64,000 bases of DNA from Gnetum montanum. Lineage: Eukaryota > Streptophyta > Gnetopsida > Gnetales > Gnetaceae. This document shows, one piece after another, positions 1-11,879 of the stretch (within the stretch, counting starts at the first letter, position 1; the number at the start of each line of letters is the position of its first letter). The notes under the pieces were generated by a model, which searched no databases, had not been told where the DNA came from, and was given only the letters and a program-made list of their open reading frames with translations. A program made the translations under genes and the position numbers. The stretch covers positions 251,903 to 315,902 of the forward strand of contig MNCI01007958.1 of NCBI GenBank assembly GCA_015680685.1. Direction: 5' to 3'.

Positions 1-1128
1 CATAGTCAAAATGTTTAAAAGGGGTATTTCTCAAAATCTTTTTGTAATGATACACTTGTTAGGTTAACCTCTTCATGTTATGATTGATTGCATGTTGCAA
101 AAATCTTTTTTTTTTTTTTTTTTTTTGAAATTGCTCTTTTCAGATCAACCATCCTTCAAATACATCCATCAACAAGAGAATCAAAAAAAGATCAATAGTT
201 TTTCTAAGGTTGACTACTTAGTGGATAGGTTGAACAACCCAAGATGCAAAACTAAAAAAGATACACTTTTAAGGTTAACCAAGGTGAGACTATTTTTATT
301 TTTTCTTTTATTCTTTTTTTTCAGGATTTTTATAAAAACATTAATGAAATGATTCGAAGATCGATTGATTGACTTGAGAGATCAATCATCCAAGCAATAG
401 ATTGACAAATTGAAAATTATATTAGAAAAAATAGAAAAGGGAAAATAAAAAACCATATAGTCATTATGTGATCCTATGAATAAAACAAAAGCCTCAAAAT
501 TCATGAAAGAAAGAATAGATCTTGGCATGCTAGCATTATTCATTATTAGAAAAACTATTAAAATGAAGAGATTCTTATAATCCATACATGATCCTTAATG
601 TACTTTCTCCCTCATTAACTATCTCATCTCTCTATTCCTCTTCTTATTTCACTTGAATCAAATAATGTGTCTATGATCTCTTGAGATCTCAACTATACCA
701 TCCAATAATTTATAAAATTCTATGAATTCTATGTGGATAAGGGCTCACCCTAATGATGATCATATGATTAAGACTAACAACCCATAAACCAGCATTAAAT
801 ACTTTATTTTAAAGCAAACCAAAACTATGAGAAGAGAAGGCTATTGCATTGTTATGAGTGGACATAGGCCCAAGGTGAACCACTACAAAAACTTGGCATG
901 TTCCTTTCTAATTTATTCCTTCATTCTTATGTTGGTTATTTGGTAGCTTAGATCTTAATTTGATCTATGTTCATGGATAAGGCTTGATCAATCTATGGTA
1001 GTTCCTAATTTTCTCTTGATTGATGTATTGCTTAGTTTGCATTTAATCTTGATTTATTTCGTGTATCTACTTTGTTAGTTTTTATTACCTCATTCATCCT
1101 CTTTCTAGAATGTTTTTCAATTCACAAG
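1..1128 (+). repeat. 5' LTR of Copia-A (left end outside window)
   Basis: This stretch matches 14851-15962 over its whole length, for example the shared block around 600-720 (CTATCTCATCTCTCTATTCC) and the block around 850-960. It ends just before a Copia-type primer-binding site at 1129. Roughly the first 300 bases of the LTR, by comparison with the 3' copy, lie before the window. The poly-T runs near 107-126 and 295-321 have no equally long match in the other copy. Confidence 0.75.
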
Positions 1129-1141
1129 TGATATTAGAGCT
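1129..1141 (+). other. Primer-binding site of Copia-A
   Basis: TGATATTAGAGCT is a slightly decayed form of TGGTATCAGAGC, the initiator-methionine tRNA primer site usual for plant Copia elements. It lies directly after the 5' LTR. The following 200 bases up to the gag start at 1354 are untranslated leader. Confidence 0.6.
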
Positions 1142-1353
1142 TAGTCTCTCTCTCTTCGAAGGGGTTAAATTCTTGAGAGAAAATCCTAGATTAATAGGCA
1201 TCATGAAGCATCCTCTCATAAGTCTCCCTACAATTATGGAACTAATTGTATTTATTGGAAGAATTCAATGTGAATATTTTTACAATCTATGTACTTCTTT
1301 ATTTGGTATAATTTTTTTTGTGGTTATTTTGATCCTATAATATTTTTTTTAGT

Positions 1354-2440
1354 ATGACAAAGGTTAAGGATGAATCCAAATGGACTAATAAGGAGAAGAA
1401 AGCTCATGTGGCTAATGCCAGGACCATGAATGCATTGTATTGTGCTCTTTCCAAAGAGGAGCATAATTAGATCTATATCTTTGAGGCTACCGAAGAGATT
1501 TGAGATAGTCTAAAGACCACTCATGAAGGACCTAGCACTATCACAATTACAAAGATTCATATTCTTCTTTGACAATTCAAAAACTTTTAGATGAAAGAAG
1601 ATGAGACCAAAAAAGAGTATGTATATTGAGTCATTGAGGTTGGCAACAACCTTAGAGGATTATAAAAAGGTATTAAAGAATCTAGACTGATGATGAAATT
1701 TCCTCAATCTCTACTAGAGAGGTTTAACTCAAAAGTAAAAACTATTCAAGAAGTAAGAGATGTCACTAAGATATCTCTAAAATAACTTTAAGGAGGCCTG
1801 ATTTCTTATGACATGGAAGTTGAAGAGAAGAGGGGAAAACTAGCCAAAAATGCACTTGTATAAAAAGTATTAAGAAGGACCAAGAAAATTTGAATGCAGA
1901 GTTATCTATGGAAGACATTACTCTTCTAATTAAAAAGTTTAATAGGGCCTTGAAAAGAAGATCTTGAAAAAGGAGCTTCATAAAGATGATAATAAAGAAC
2001 TAAAAGGAAAAGGGATTGATTCATGTCCTATTTTATGAAGAATAAGAGAATTTAATGCAAGTTCTAAAGAAAAGAAATCTCTTACTTGTGCTTGGGATGA
2101 AGATAAAATTTCTCTAACTGATTAGAAGTAAGTTGAGGATTGTAAACTTGTTCTAATGATGACCTTTAAAGGGGATAAGCAATCAAACCTTGAAAATGAA
2201 GAAGAGAGGCTTGCAACATTGCTTACTACTTCTAAAACATTACAAAAAGTTTTTATTAAGATGAAAAAGAAATTTCATGAACAAAAAATGACGTTAGAAG
2301 AATTTTCTAGCAAGTCAAGTACTAAGACTTGTAAAAAATGCAAAACTTTGAAGCACAAACTTGAAAAATATTGGATGGAGCTAAAAGATAAAGAATTCCA
2401 AGTCAAAAATCTCACCATTAGACATGAAAAGAATTAAAGA
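1354..2440 (+). pseudogene. gag: Copia-A gag (broken)
   Basis: Nucleocapsid precursor remnant. The reading begins at an ATG at 1354 (MTKVKDESKW) and shows the Copia gag (UBN2-type) pattern: a first block ending NALYCALSKEEHN, then DSLKTTHEG, then a helical region to about 1780, broken by several in-frame stops. The segment 2156-2437 is an open lysine-rich helical stretch with a CKKC pair (KTCKKCKTLKHKLEK), where the C-terminal part of gag is expected. Stops at 1468, 1501 and 1573 make it non-functional. The start was chosen because it follows the leader and opens the conserved block. Confidence 0.6.
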
Positions 2441-2809
2441 AATGCTAATGATTAAGCTAAGAACATAGAATATTTAGAAAAAGGCACTTGAATAATTTCC
2501 AAATAAAAGTGCCACACTTCAAGTAAGTATGAAGAGTTTAAGAAGACTAGCTGATTGTATGAGGCTTGGATATCATTTAGTAGAGAAAAACTAGATGAAA
2601 ATTGGTAAGTAGAAATATTTTCCAAGGTATGAAGTAATTACTAGAACTTCCAATATCCAATATCATTATTATAAATTTTTTGCTCATATAAAATGTTAAT
2701 GCAAGAAACTACTAGACAAGTGGTTCCAAAAAGCTAATAAGAATAGGTAAAGGACTTCTCAAAGCTCAAAGACAAAGAGGAAGATGGTTTGGATTTCAAA
2801 AGAAGCTAA

Positions 2810-3330
2810 TCATGTGGCTTTAATGGCTATCACTTCTAATTCAAAAGAAAAGTCATTTTGATTCTTTCAGAATGGATGCTCATGTCAGATGACTAGTGAC
2901 AAGAACAAATTCTTCAAGCTAGAGAAATTCAATGCTGAAATGGTGATATTTGTCAATAATGGTAAGGCTCCCATAAAAGGTAATGGCACTATTGAAGATA
3001 AGTCGTTTTCTAATATTAACCATGTATTTTATATCAATGGATTAGAGCATAATTTATTTAGCATAAGTTAACTATGTGATAATCATAAAGAAGTTGTCTT
3101 TAAATCTCATCAATATATTATTAGGAATTTCATGACTAATTAAATTAATATTGTTAAAATAATTTTGGTAATACTTATATCATTAATAATTATGATTTTC
3201 CTAATTTTGACATTAGGTGTCTTTTAAACAAATCAAAAGACATCTAGTTATGACATAGATGGTTAGCATATTTGAACTTTGAAAGTTTTCCTAAGATATC
3301 TAGAAATTAGATCATTGATGAACCTCCACC
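2810..3330 (+). pseudogene. Copia-A protease and pre-integrase region (broken)
   Basis: Retropepsin remnant. Around 2866-2900 it reads FQNGCSCQMTSDKNKF, matching the Copia pattern 'D-S-G-C-S-x-H-M-T'; the catalytic Asp is Gln and the preceding frame is stopped. The open part 2889-3071 ends INGLEHNLFSIS, the usual end of this domain, followed by LCDNHKEVVF. Near 3250 a zinc-binding pre-integrase remnant follows (tryptophan-histidine context, then LAYLNFESF). No active protease is possible. Confidence 0.65.
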
Positions 3331-4080
3331 TATTCAAAGAAAAAAGGATAAGGTTTTTGACATATATCAGAAAACTAAACAAAAGAAATTTTCCTTTCAT
3401 GCCAAAAATTAAATTTTTGCCTTTATGCCTCTTGAACTTTTACATATGGATTTGGTTGGTTTATTGAAGACTATTACCATAGAAGATGAGAGATATTTCA
3501 TGATTGTGATTGATGACTTCTCTTGTTTTACATGGATTTCTCTAATAACCCATAAGGATGAAGCATTTCATCACTTTAAAAGCTTGTCTTAGATTTCCGT
3601 GAGAAAAGGGATATCTAATAAAGACCATTCAAAATGATCATGGTGGGAAGTTTAAAAAAAACTTATTTTTAGATTTCTATAATAGTGAGGCTATCACTTA
3701 CTAATTTTCCACTCCACAAATACCTCAACAAAATAGTATTGTTGAACAAAGAAACAAAGTCCTATAATAAATGATCAAGACACTGCTACATGAAAAGAAT
3801 CTTCCAAAATTATTTTGGAAAGAAGACATAAATATTGCATGCTACACGGCCAACCATATTTTGATCAAAAATCATACTACAAAAACATCATATGAGTTAT
3901 ACTATGATAAGAAGCCCAAGGTTAAGTTATTTTAAAGTTTTTGAATCAAAATATTCTATTTTAAAAAGCAAAGAAAACCAAGAAAAATTTAATAGTAAGA
4001 TAACTAAAGGTATTTTCTTGGATGTTCATCTACAAGTAGAGCATATAGACTATTTAATAAATGATATCTTTCAATAGAAT
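3330..4080 (+). pseudogene. Copia-A integrase core (broken)
   Basis: DDE integrase remnant, which would join element cDNA to the genome. Visible motifs are LLHMDLVG at about 3435 (first catalytic Asp), YFMIVIDDFSCFTW near 3490, and PQQNSIVEQRNKVL near 3725, which keeps the catalytic Glu. Downstream KTLLHEKNLPKLFW and TTKTSYELYYDKKPKVK are the typical C-terminal continuation. The second Asp region near 3640 is frameshifted. Several stops and at least one frameshift separate the parts. Confidence 0.75.
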
Positions 4081-4379
4081 AAACTATTCATATCATTTTT
4101 ATGAGTTAATCAATTAGTCAAATAATTATGATGATGACGATATAGGTTTCATTAGCAGTTTCATAGATAATGATGACAATAAAGAATCAACTATAGGATT
4201 ATTAAAATGTGAAATGAGGATGATAAGGTAGAGAAACTATAATTCTCTCCTCAACCAAAATATCATAAAAGTCATCCTCCTACACAAATTATAGGCAATC
4301 TTTATGATGGCATCAAAAATATAAGAACATCTTAAGATTTTTGAGGCTATTCATGTTTTCTATCTTAACTAGAACCTAG

Positions 4380-5935
4380 AAAGGTAGTCAAAGTGTTAGA
4401 AGATAATTCATGGATGCTAGGTATGAATGAAAAATTAAATTAATTTAAAATAGTATTTGAAAGCTTGTGCTAAGATCCTATGATAGGAAAATAATTGAAA
4501 CAAAAAGGATTTTTAGGAACAAACAAAATAAAGATAGTGCAATAATTAGAAACAAGCCTAGTTGATTAGCCTAAGGAAATAGCTAACAAGAAGACATCAA
4601 CCATCATGAAAATTTTGCTTAATCAATAAGGATTTTACTTGCATTCTCTACTCACATAAACATCAATATTTTTCAAATGAATGTCAAAAGTTCTTTTCTA
4701 AATCATTATGTTCAAAAAGAGATGTATGTTGAGCAACCACTTGGTTTTACTAATGCTATCTATGCCAACCATGTTTTTAAGATTAAAAAAGCATTATATG
4801 GTTTAAAATAGGCTCCTTGAGCTTGATACAATAGACTCATGTTAAATTTGGTTGGTCATGATTTTACTAAAGTTTTAGTAGAAATCACTTTATTTATTGT
4901 CAAATAAAATAAAAATACTTTAATTTCTCAAATCTATATAGATGATATTATCTTTGATGTTACTAATAAATCCTTATGTAAGAACTTTGAAAGCCTCATG
5001 TAAGGTAAATTTGATATGAGCCTAATCAAATAATTATCCTACTTTCTTGGACTATAAATTAACCAAATGAAAAATGGGATCTTCATCTTCCAAAGCAAGT
5101 ATGCTAAGGACATGCTAACAAAGTTCAAGATAGAAGATTGTAAAGAAATGAACACCTCAATGAGCTCATAACTAAAACTTACAAAGGATTATAAAGTTAA
5201 AATGATAGAAAAAAATTCTATATATGTATGATATGTACTTTATTATATCCTATAGTAAGTAGACCTAATATTATGTTAGTGTTTGTATATGCACTAGATA
5301 TCAATCATGTCCAAATGAGCCACATTTAATTATTGTAAACTACATATTTTATTATCTTAAGGGTACTGCATAGCTTGGCCTTTGGTATCCAAAAGACACT
5401 TGTTTGGATCTTATAGGGTACACTAATGCAAAATGGATAGGTTGTATCCATGATTGAAAGAGCATAAGTAGAAGTTACTTCCTTGTACTTTATTGTGTCA
5501 CCTAGATGAGCAAGAAATAGATCTCTGCATTGATTTTGACAACTGAAGTAGAATATATTGCTACCAAGAGTTATTGTACACAACTTATATGGATGAATTA
5601 AATACTCTAACATTATGGACTAAAGCACAAGACATTAACCATATTTTTTGATAACTAAAGTGTCATCAACACACTAAGAACACTATTTAACATTGTCACA
5701 TAGAGCATATAAAGATAAGGCACCATTTCATTAGAGAACAAGTTCAAAAGAAGCTTATCTTCGTAGAATATATTAAAATGGAAGATTAGCTTGTAAACAT
5801 CAAGAAAAAGCCTCTACTAGTACATCAATTCAACTTAATCAAGTGAGGTTTAATGTTGGACCATGTTCTAACTAAGTCAAGTACACAATTACCTCAACTT
5901 GTACTAGGTGGGTTGAGGGTATATCTTTAGATAGT
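4380..5935 (+). pseudogene. Copia-A reverse transcriptase and RNase H (broken)
   Basis: RT and RNase H remnant. The RT motifs MNVKSSFLN (from 4677), EQPLGF, IKKALYGLK (about 4785) and YIDDIIF (from 4934, catalytic Asp pair kept) are in order, followed by LSYFLGL (about 5035) and IFIFQSKYAKDMLTKF. The RNase H part includes the end block KIRHHFIREQV near 5712. There are more than ten stops, many of them TAG or TAA where Gln is expected, such as in ALYGLK(stop)AP. Coding similarity fades at about 5935. Confidence 0.8.
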
Positions 5936-6045
5936 TTTTGTTTATCGACTAGGATAATTTAATTATGTTTATAGAGTATTTTTAATCTTCTAAGACTCAC
6001 ATGCAAGTGTCTCCAAGTCATGTCTTTGTTGTTTTTGGTTTGAGC

Positions 6046-6620
6046 TTATAATCATAATCATCCTAGCCTTGTCTCAACAAAATGGAGTTAGCTACATGAG
6101 TTCTTTTTCATCATTTACCTCTATGAAGAGCCATATCTTTATTTATTTATAGTTTCTTCAAATCATCTTCAATTATTTTTCCCACATCTTCTTTGGTCTT
6201 CCTTTTAGTGCCTTTCTTGGAACAATGATGTAGCACCTTAACTTATAGGCTCATTGTCTGATCTTCTTTGCACATGTCCAAACCATATAAGTCATTAGTC
6301 TTGTAGCTTATCTAATATACAAGTTACTCAACATCTTCCCCTAATATCTATATTACGTAATTTATCTCTTCTATTGATATTTAATATCCATAAAAGCATT
6401 TGCATTTGTACCATATTGGTTTGTTTTTCATGTCCCTTTTGTACTATCCAACATTCATCACCATATAAGATAGAAAGCCTAATTGCTATTTTGTAAAATT
6501 TTCCTTTTAATTTTTAAAATTTTAATATAAAATTATATAGTCTTGGCATTAACCTATCTATGAGTTAATTAGTTTTCTCAAAGTTTCAAATTAGTTGATC
6601 CCTCATCTATGTGGTGGACC
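6046..6620 (-). mobile_element. RTE-type LINE fragment, 3' end of the reverse transcriptase
   Basis: Read on the minus strand, about 6520 down to 6230 gives GKFYKIAIRLSILYGDECW, then MVQMQMLLWILNINRRDKLR, NIDIRG and LIWFGHVQRRSDNEP. This is the C-terminal part of plant RTE-clade non-LTR RTs. It contains three stops. The 3' tail runs to about 6046 and ends in short GAT/TAT repeats, the usual RTE type of 3' end. It is 5'-truncated, as is common for LINE copies. It lies just beyond the pol gene of Copia-A. Confidence 0.75.
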
Positions 6621-6869
6621 ATTCAGGAATGTAAATTATTTTGAAAAACATGTTATGCTTCAATGGGTCAACCAAGCTTGTAATATATAAACCAAACCAT
6701 AGTTTAATCTGTTTTAAATAAATAAGGTTAGTTATGTTGTTGAGTCATTTGTGTTCTTTTGTCTCAGTTGTCCTTTTCACCTTCTGTAGTGCTATTGTCC
6801 TTTAGTAGTTTCTCCAATAGTTCCCTTTGATTTTCCACAATCTCCTCACACTATATTTTAGTTCTTTCT

Positions 6870-8350
6870 AGATGAAAAATCATGCCTAGACTCTAGACAA
6901 TGTTCTAAAAATAGAGAAAGAAGCATGGGTTAAGCTAATCCCAAAAGTAATTTTTAAGAAGAAATGGTTCAAGTTTAAATCAAGGGTAGTTGTAGCAAGG
7001 TGTGAAGTGGTAAGTTATTAGCTAAAATTATTCTTTGATGTTGAAATTTTTTTTGAATAGCAACATTGGATTTCATTACTTCACTTGCATGGTGTTATGT
7101 ATCCTTGTATTATGTAATTATTCTTTTAAAATTTTGAGCCTATAAATGCTTTCATGTCTACAACATTCATACGTGAACATAGGGTCATACCCACCACGTA
7201 ATAAATTAGTGAAATTCTTGCTATTTGAGGTGAGGGTTCACATCATTTAAAGAGCACAACTAGTGCACTTGAAAGGTCTACCAATGTTGATCCCAACAGT
7301 GAATACAAAAGAATAAGGTTAGCATTAGGTTAGTAGCCAACTATAAAACCTTCCCAAATCTTATGGATGAGTTCTTTTTCCAATTTTGTAAATGGTATGG
7401 CATAAGTGATGCAGAGTAGTCATAGGGCCTAACTACTATGGAAAATGGGCAAAGGCTTCCTAGGGCATCATCTAAAAATAGCACACAACATCATTACTTG
7501 AATGTTATGAAAAGTAGACAAGGGCTCCCTTTTACTTAACCCCATTTTATTGAGATAAGGCTAGGATGGTGATGATGATGATGGACAAGTGCATTGGAAG
7601 ATTTAATGTATAAATCTCAACTCATGGAACTCTTATGCAAGAAAGATTTCTACTTACTACAAAACATCGAGAGTTAAGACATGAAGCTAGAGTCTAGGTT
7701 GGTAATGCAAATCCTTATGACAAATCTCATGCCCAAGAGTGGACACTATGAGAAGATTTATGTGGCATTGGTATATTTGATGTTTTATATGACCAAGAAG
7801 AAAAAGTTAAATAGGCCACAATGAATCATGCACATTTTTGTGAATCATGAAAGTATGCACAACCATCTTAGTCTACCTTTTGGTGCATATGTGACATCTT
7901 TGATCATGAGGATTAATGTTTTCATTCTTACAAATTAGATCAAAGGACCTTGTTCTTAGCCTTATGATGATGTCACATTGCAATGGATGAATTTCCAAGT
8001 TCCTTAGTAGCATGTTCCACCATCTTCTTTAAAGCCAAAAACTTCCAAGAGATTGTTGATATGAAAAATTGTTTCAAATCTAAATGCTAGGAAATGCTTG
8101 GTAGTCTAAGATCATCATAGATAGAAGTGTCTCCTTGAGGCACTCAAAGGCAAGAAAGCCATTGATGATTTTGAATTTAGTGCTATTTTGAAAATCTCCT
8201 CTAATATTTAAAGGTCATAAAGTAAGGATGAGGGTAAAACTACTACCAAGAGTTTATATGATGATGAAGAGGTAGTTCCTAGCACTATTGGCAATACTGA
8301 AAAGAGTGCTAAGGAAAGTGGCTTTGAGGAAGAGAAAGAGAAAGATTGAG
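6870..8350 (+). pseudogene. Remnant ORF resembling plant retroelement 'putative transposon protein' domain
   Basis: A long coding-like trace. Around 7065-7220 it reads LHLHGVMYPCI, then NFEPINAFMSTTF and ISEILAI, then a GEG. Around 7690-7900 it reads LVMQILMTNLMPKSGHYEK and LVYLMFYMTKKKKLN, then LSLPFGAYVTSLI. This order resembles the plant domain annotated as 'putative plant transposon protein' (Transposase_32 or plant-mobile-domain-like ORFs); I assign it from pattern memory only. The tail 8120-8350 is acidic and polar (TTTKSLYDDEEVV, KSAKESGFEEEKEKD). It is interrupted by an RTE tail near 7525 and by stops that mostly replace Gln. It lies downstream of the Copia-A pol on the same strand; whether it is part of Copia-A is unclear. 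Confidence 0.4.
7525..7582 (+). mobile_element. RTE LINE 3' tail, severely 5'-truncated
   Basis: The block AACCCCATTTTATTGAGATA followed by AGGCTAGGATGG and GATGATGATGATG is the reverse complement of the tail at 6050-6100. It therefore is a second RTE 3' end, in opposite orientation, ending in a GAT microsatellite. It seems to have landed within the ORF remnant at 6870-8350. Confidence 0.6.
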
Positions 8351-8396
8351 TCTTTCCTCTTATTGTCTATGTTCCTTTCTTTTTTAGAGTGTCATG

Positions 8397-9278
8397 TGTT
8401 GACTTTTTAGATTAGAACATAATAATTTTTTATTTTTATAATAAAATAATAAACTATAGGAAATTTTTAGATTAATGGGTAGCTATAATGTTATTTTGTC
8501 TCCAATACATTATATATATATATAGTCATTGGGGCTGTACTGTATTATTTTTAGTAAACTTAACCCTACTTGTTATATATATATCCAAGGCATCTCTTGG
8601 AAATTGGTATCATTAAATGATCAATATAATTTTAGCATAAATTTAACTATTTCATCATTAATTCATTAATTTATTATCAATTCACAAACATCATTCATCA
8701 TTATTTACTCAATCTTAGAAGTTGAATAAGCAGATTTAGGGACATTCACTATTTTTTTTATCATATCTTACTCATTTCGCAACCTTCTTCAGTGGTTCTA
8801 GATTTATTAAAAAGCCAAAATAAGTGGCTACATATAGATAAAATTTCAATTCAATATCCATTTTGGTTTAGGATAAATTAGCTCTATAATTTGGAAGATT
8901 TTCTAAATCCTAAATTTTTATCAGAATGAATGATGATCAATAATTAAATTATTTCTTCCTCATTTCATAATAATTTGATGTGATATTAGATTTATTTGAA
9001 AGCTAATATCTATGGTGTAGATTAGTTAAAATTTTAACATTAGACATTTAAAAACATTTTAGTTATTATCTCTAAAATTTGTACTACTAGAATTACAATG
9101 ATTTTTGATAGATTGGAAAGAGCATAATATAACCTTAGCTTTTGGATATATTTTGTAGTACTTCCTTTTTCAAATTGTAAAAAACTTACTAAGCTTTCCA
9201 AAAATATAAATTTTATTAGCTGATTCTATGTGAAGTCAAGATAACTAAGAAAATTTTTCACTACCTAAAACTCCTTCA
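8397..9278 (+). repeat. 5' LTR of Copia-B
   Basis: About 880 bp, starting TGTTGACTTTTTAG and ending ACTCCTTCA just before the primer site. It aligns along its length with 13425-14189, for example TCATTCATCATTATTTACT in both copies. It is longer than the 3' copy because of TATATA-rich insertions near 8505-8590 and extra sequence near 8990-9030. The copies differ at many positions, so the insertion is old. Confidence 0.85.
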
Positions 9279-9280
9279 CT

Positions 9281-9293
9281 TGGTATCAAAGCA
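9281..9293 (+). other. Primer-binding site of Copia-B
   Basis: TGGTATCAAAGCA follows the 5' LTR by two bases and differs from the initiator-Met tRNA site TGGTATCAGAGC by one G-to-A change. Confidence 0.75.
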
Positions 9294-9311
9294 CAAGGTT
9301 AACCTACAAAA

Positions 9312-10215
9312 ATGAGCATAGAAGATATTGCTAGATGCTTCATACTCGTAGATGGCTTTCAAGATTTTACCCTATGGACAAGGATGATGAAAGCCCTTGT
9401 TAAACATAATTACTATTGAAAAATAGTTAAAATAGGTTTCAAATTCAACCATGATTTTGAATATTTTACCAAATTACAAATCAAAGAATATGAAACAAAG
9501 AAGAAGATTAACAATTTGGCTCTTGTGATGCTATTGGCTAGTGTCTCACAAGTTACTTCTAGTAGATATAGTCTTCATAATATTTCCAAAGAATTATGGG
9601 ATAATCTCCAATTAGAATACAAAGAAAGCTTGGAAAATTAACAATTATAGCAACTAATATACAAAGAAAAATTTAATGTCCTAGAAATTAGAATAAATGA
9701 AAGTGTTGAAGACTTCTTTATTAGAATCTATGATAACTTATCAAAAATAGATGCATATGTTTGTGGATATAACAGCAGGAACAAAGAATCAAAAACTTTT
9801 TCAAGTTCTCTACATAGATCCAAGATTTGGAAACATGATGAAAAACATTACTCTTTCAAAGGACTTCAACATGCTTAGTATTAATGAATTAGATGCTTAA
9901 GTTAGAATCTTGTAAACTATGAAGAATAACAATCAATCTAGTGAATATGATCAAGCAACATAACTAACCAAAGAGGAAGAAGTAGGCAAGTAAGATTTAG
10001 AGGAAGAAGATTCAGTTATTAGAATAGAGGTTAAGAAAAAAAAACTCAAAATAAAATTATAGTCAAAATATAAGAGGAAGAGTAAGAGGTTCAATTAGAG
10101 GAAGAGGTAGATGGAATCAATTTGGAAAATGAAGATAAGATCAAGACTTAGTATCATATTAAAACTTTCACAAAGTAAAAGGTCATAATATTGACCAATG
10201 CTAGACCAAAATCAG
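9312..10215 (+). pseudogene. gag: Copia-B gag (broken)
   Basis: Starts at the first ATG after the primer site (MSIEDIARCF, then FQDFTLWTRMMKALVKHNYY), the normal opening of Copia gag (substrate-binding 'W' block). The UBN2 core follows: ISKELWDNLQLEYKES (about 9590), then KFNVLEIRINESVEDFFIRI. A zinc knuckle is decayed to FHKVKGHNIDQC near 10165, lacking its first two cysteines. Stops after KHNYY, SLEN and elsewhere kill the frame. Confidence 0.7.
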
Positions 10216-10339
10216 TTTTGAAATAATACATGGATAAACTTCACAAACATAATAAGATACTCCCTCATCATCTCAAAAGGATACTCAAAAAGCCGAGCTA
10301 GAAAAGTATGCAACCTTTAATTCAATTAAAAATATAAAG

Positions 10340-11570
10340 CAAAATTCTTGGATTGTAGACAATGGATGCTCCAATCACATGAGACACTTCAAAAATTATC
10401 TTCTAAATTACAAAAAGAAAAAAACAATCTTGGCAACATTAAAATTAGAAATGGAAAATACTTATTCATAGAAGGAATAGAAGATTATATAGTTAAATTA
10501 AACAATGGATAAAAAGTCATCATTTCCAATGTGTATTATGTTCCTAATTTTTCTAACCCTCTCAGCTATGTTGGAAAAGTATCTAATAGAGGAAATAATG
10601 TTAGTTTCAAGAGCAGTTTCTACATTATCAACATACCCAATGGTGAAGAAATCATGAAAATCAAAGTCTTAAATAATAAAATATATTGCCTTAAATGTGA
10701 CCATCAATGAAAAAGGAGATATCATAAGTAACCATACTACTTAAGAAAAGCATGTTCTCACAATAGAAGCCAACCAAATCCAAAACAAAGATAAAGTTAA
10801 GGAAAAGGATAATATGAATTTTAGCAAGTCCATACTTTGGCATTGAAGACTTGGTCACACATCCTATCACAAAATTGAAAGAATGATTAAACAAGAAAAA
10901 GCTAAAAAAATAAAAATTTTAGATATTTCTCAAGACAAATATGAGACTTTTATGTAAAGAAAGAAAACGAATTCCCATCATAACTTTCACATGATAAAGA
11001 AGGAAAAACCATTTGATCTTTTACACATGGATCTTGTTGGACCAATGCTCACTATTTCAATAGTATTAATAAATTATTTCATGGTCATAGTAGATGACTA
11101 CTCAAGATACACTTAAACTTACAATTTGAAGCAAATGGATGAAGTCATTAAATACTTTGCAACTTTCCATAAACTAATTCAAAACTCCATGAATGTCAAG
11201 ATTAAGTCCATTAGATCAGAAAAAAAGAGGTGAATTCATAAATAAAAAATTTAATAAGTTCTATAAAGAAAATGGTACTTTTTAGTAGACCACATATGGA
11301 TATAACCCACAGTCCAATGAAGTAGCTGAAAGAAAGAATAGAACAATACAAGACATGACAAAGTACTTAATAAAGCATGTATCACTACCTAATCAATATT
11401 GAAGTATGGTCGACACAGTTGCTTGTTACATTTCAAATCTAATCATCACCAAAAGAAATGAAGACAAATCTTCATATGAAGTTCTATACAACAGAATTTC
11501 TAACCTAGTCATATGAGAATCTTTGGATGTCATTGTTATATAAAGACCCAAATAAATTCATTGACAAACT
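10340..11570 (+). pseudogene. Copia-B protease and integrase (broken)
   Basis: Protease: SWIVDNGCSNHM from 10346, where the catalytic DSG/DTG is DNG. Pre-integrase: LWHxRLGHTSYHKIERMI near 10835. Integrase core: LLHMDLVGPM near 11018 (first Asp), NYFMVIVDDYSRYT near 11065, then NEVAERKNRTIQDMTKYL near 11310, which keeps the catalytic Glu. The region of the second Asp near 11215 is frameshifted. The downstream KSSYEVLYNRIS is typical for Copia. Stops often replace Gln or Trp. Confidence 0.8.
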
Positions 11571-11879
11571 TTAAAATAGAGGAAAGAAATGTATCTTTTT
11601 TTATTATGATTCTCATACCAATGAATATAGGTGCTACAATCCAATGAATCGGCAATGGCATGTTTCAAGATATGTTATATTTTATGAGACAAAGTTTGGT
11701 ACAAGTGAATTTTTCAAATAATAAAAGAAAAACTACACGGATCAAAGTTCAAAAGTTTGGATTCAAAGAGACAATCCTCACACTTAAAAGCTAGACACAA
11801 ATTTTGAAACAAGAACTAAAAGATCTTCCAATATTACAAATATGACATATTCAAATATATCAAGTGAACTAACTAACAT

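Noticed and set aside
80-352. Open stretch of 90 codons with poly-Phe
   Set aside because: Lies wholly in the Copia-A LTR; the Phe runs come from poly-T tracts.
8505-8590. TATATATATA runs as a promoter
   Set aside because: Simple AT microsatellites absent from the other LTR copy; no evidence that they act as a TATA box.
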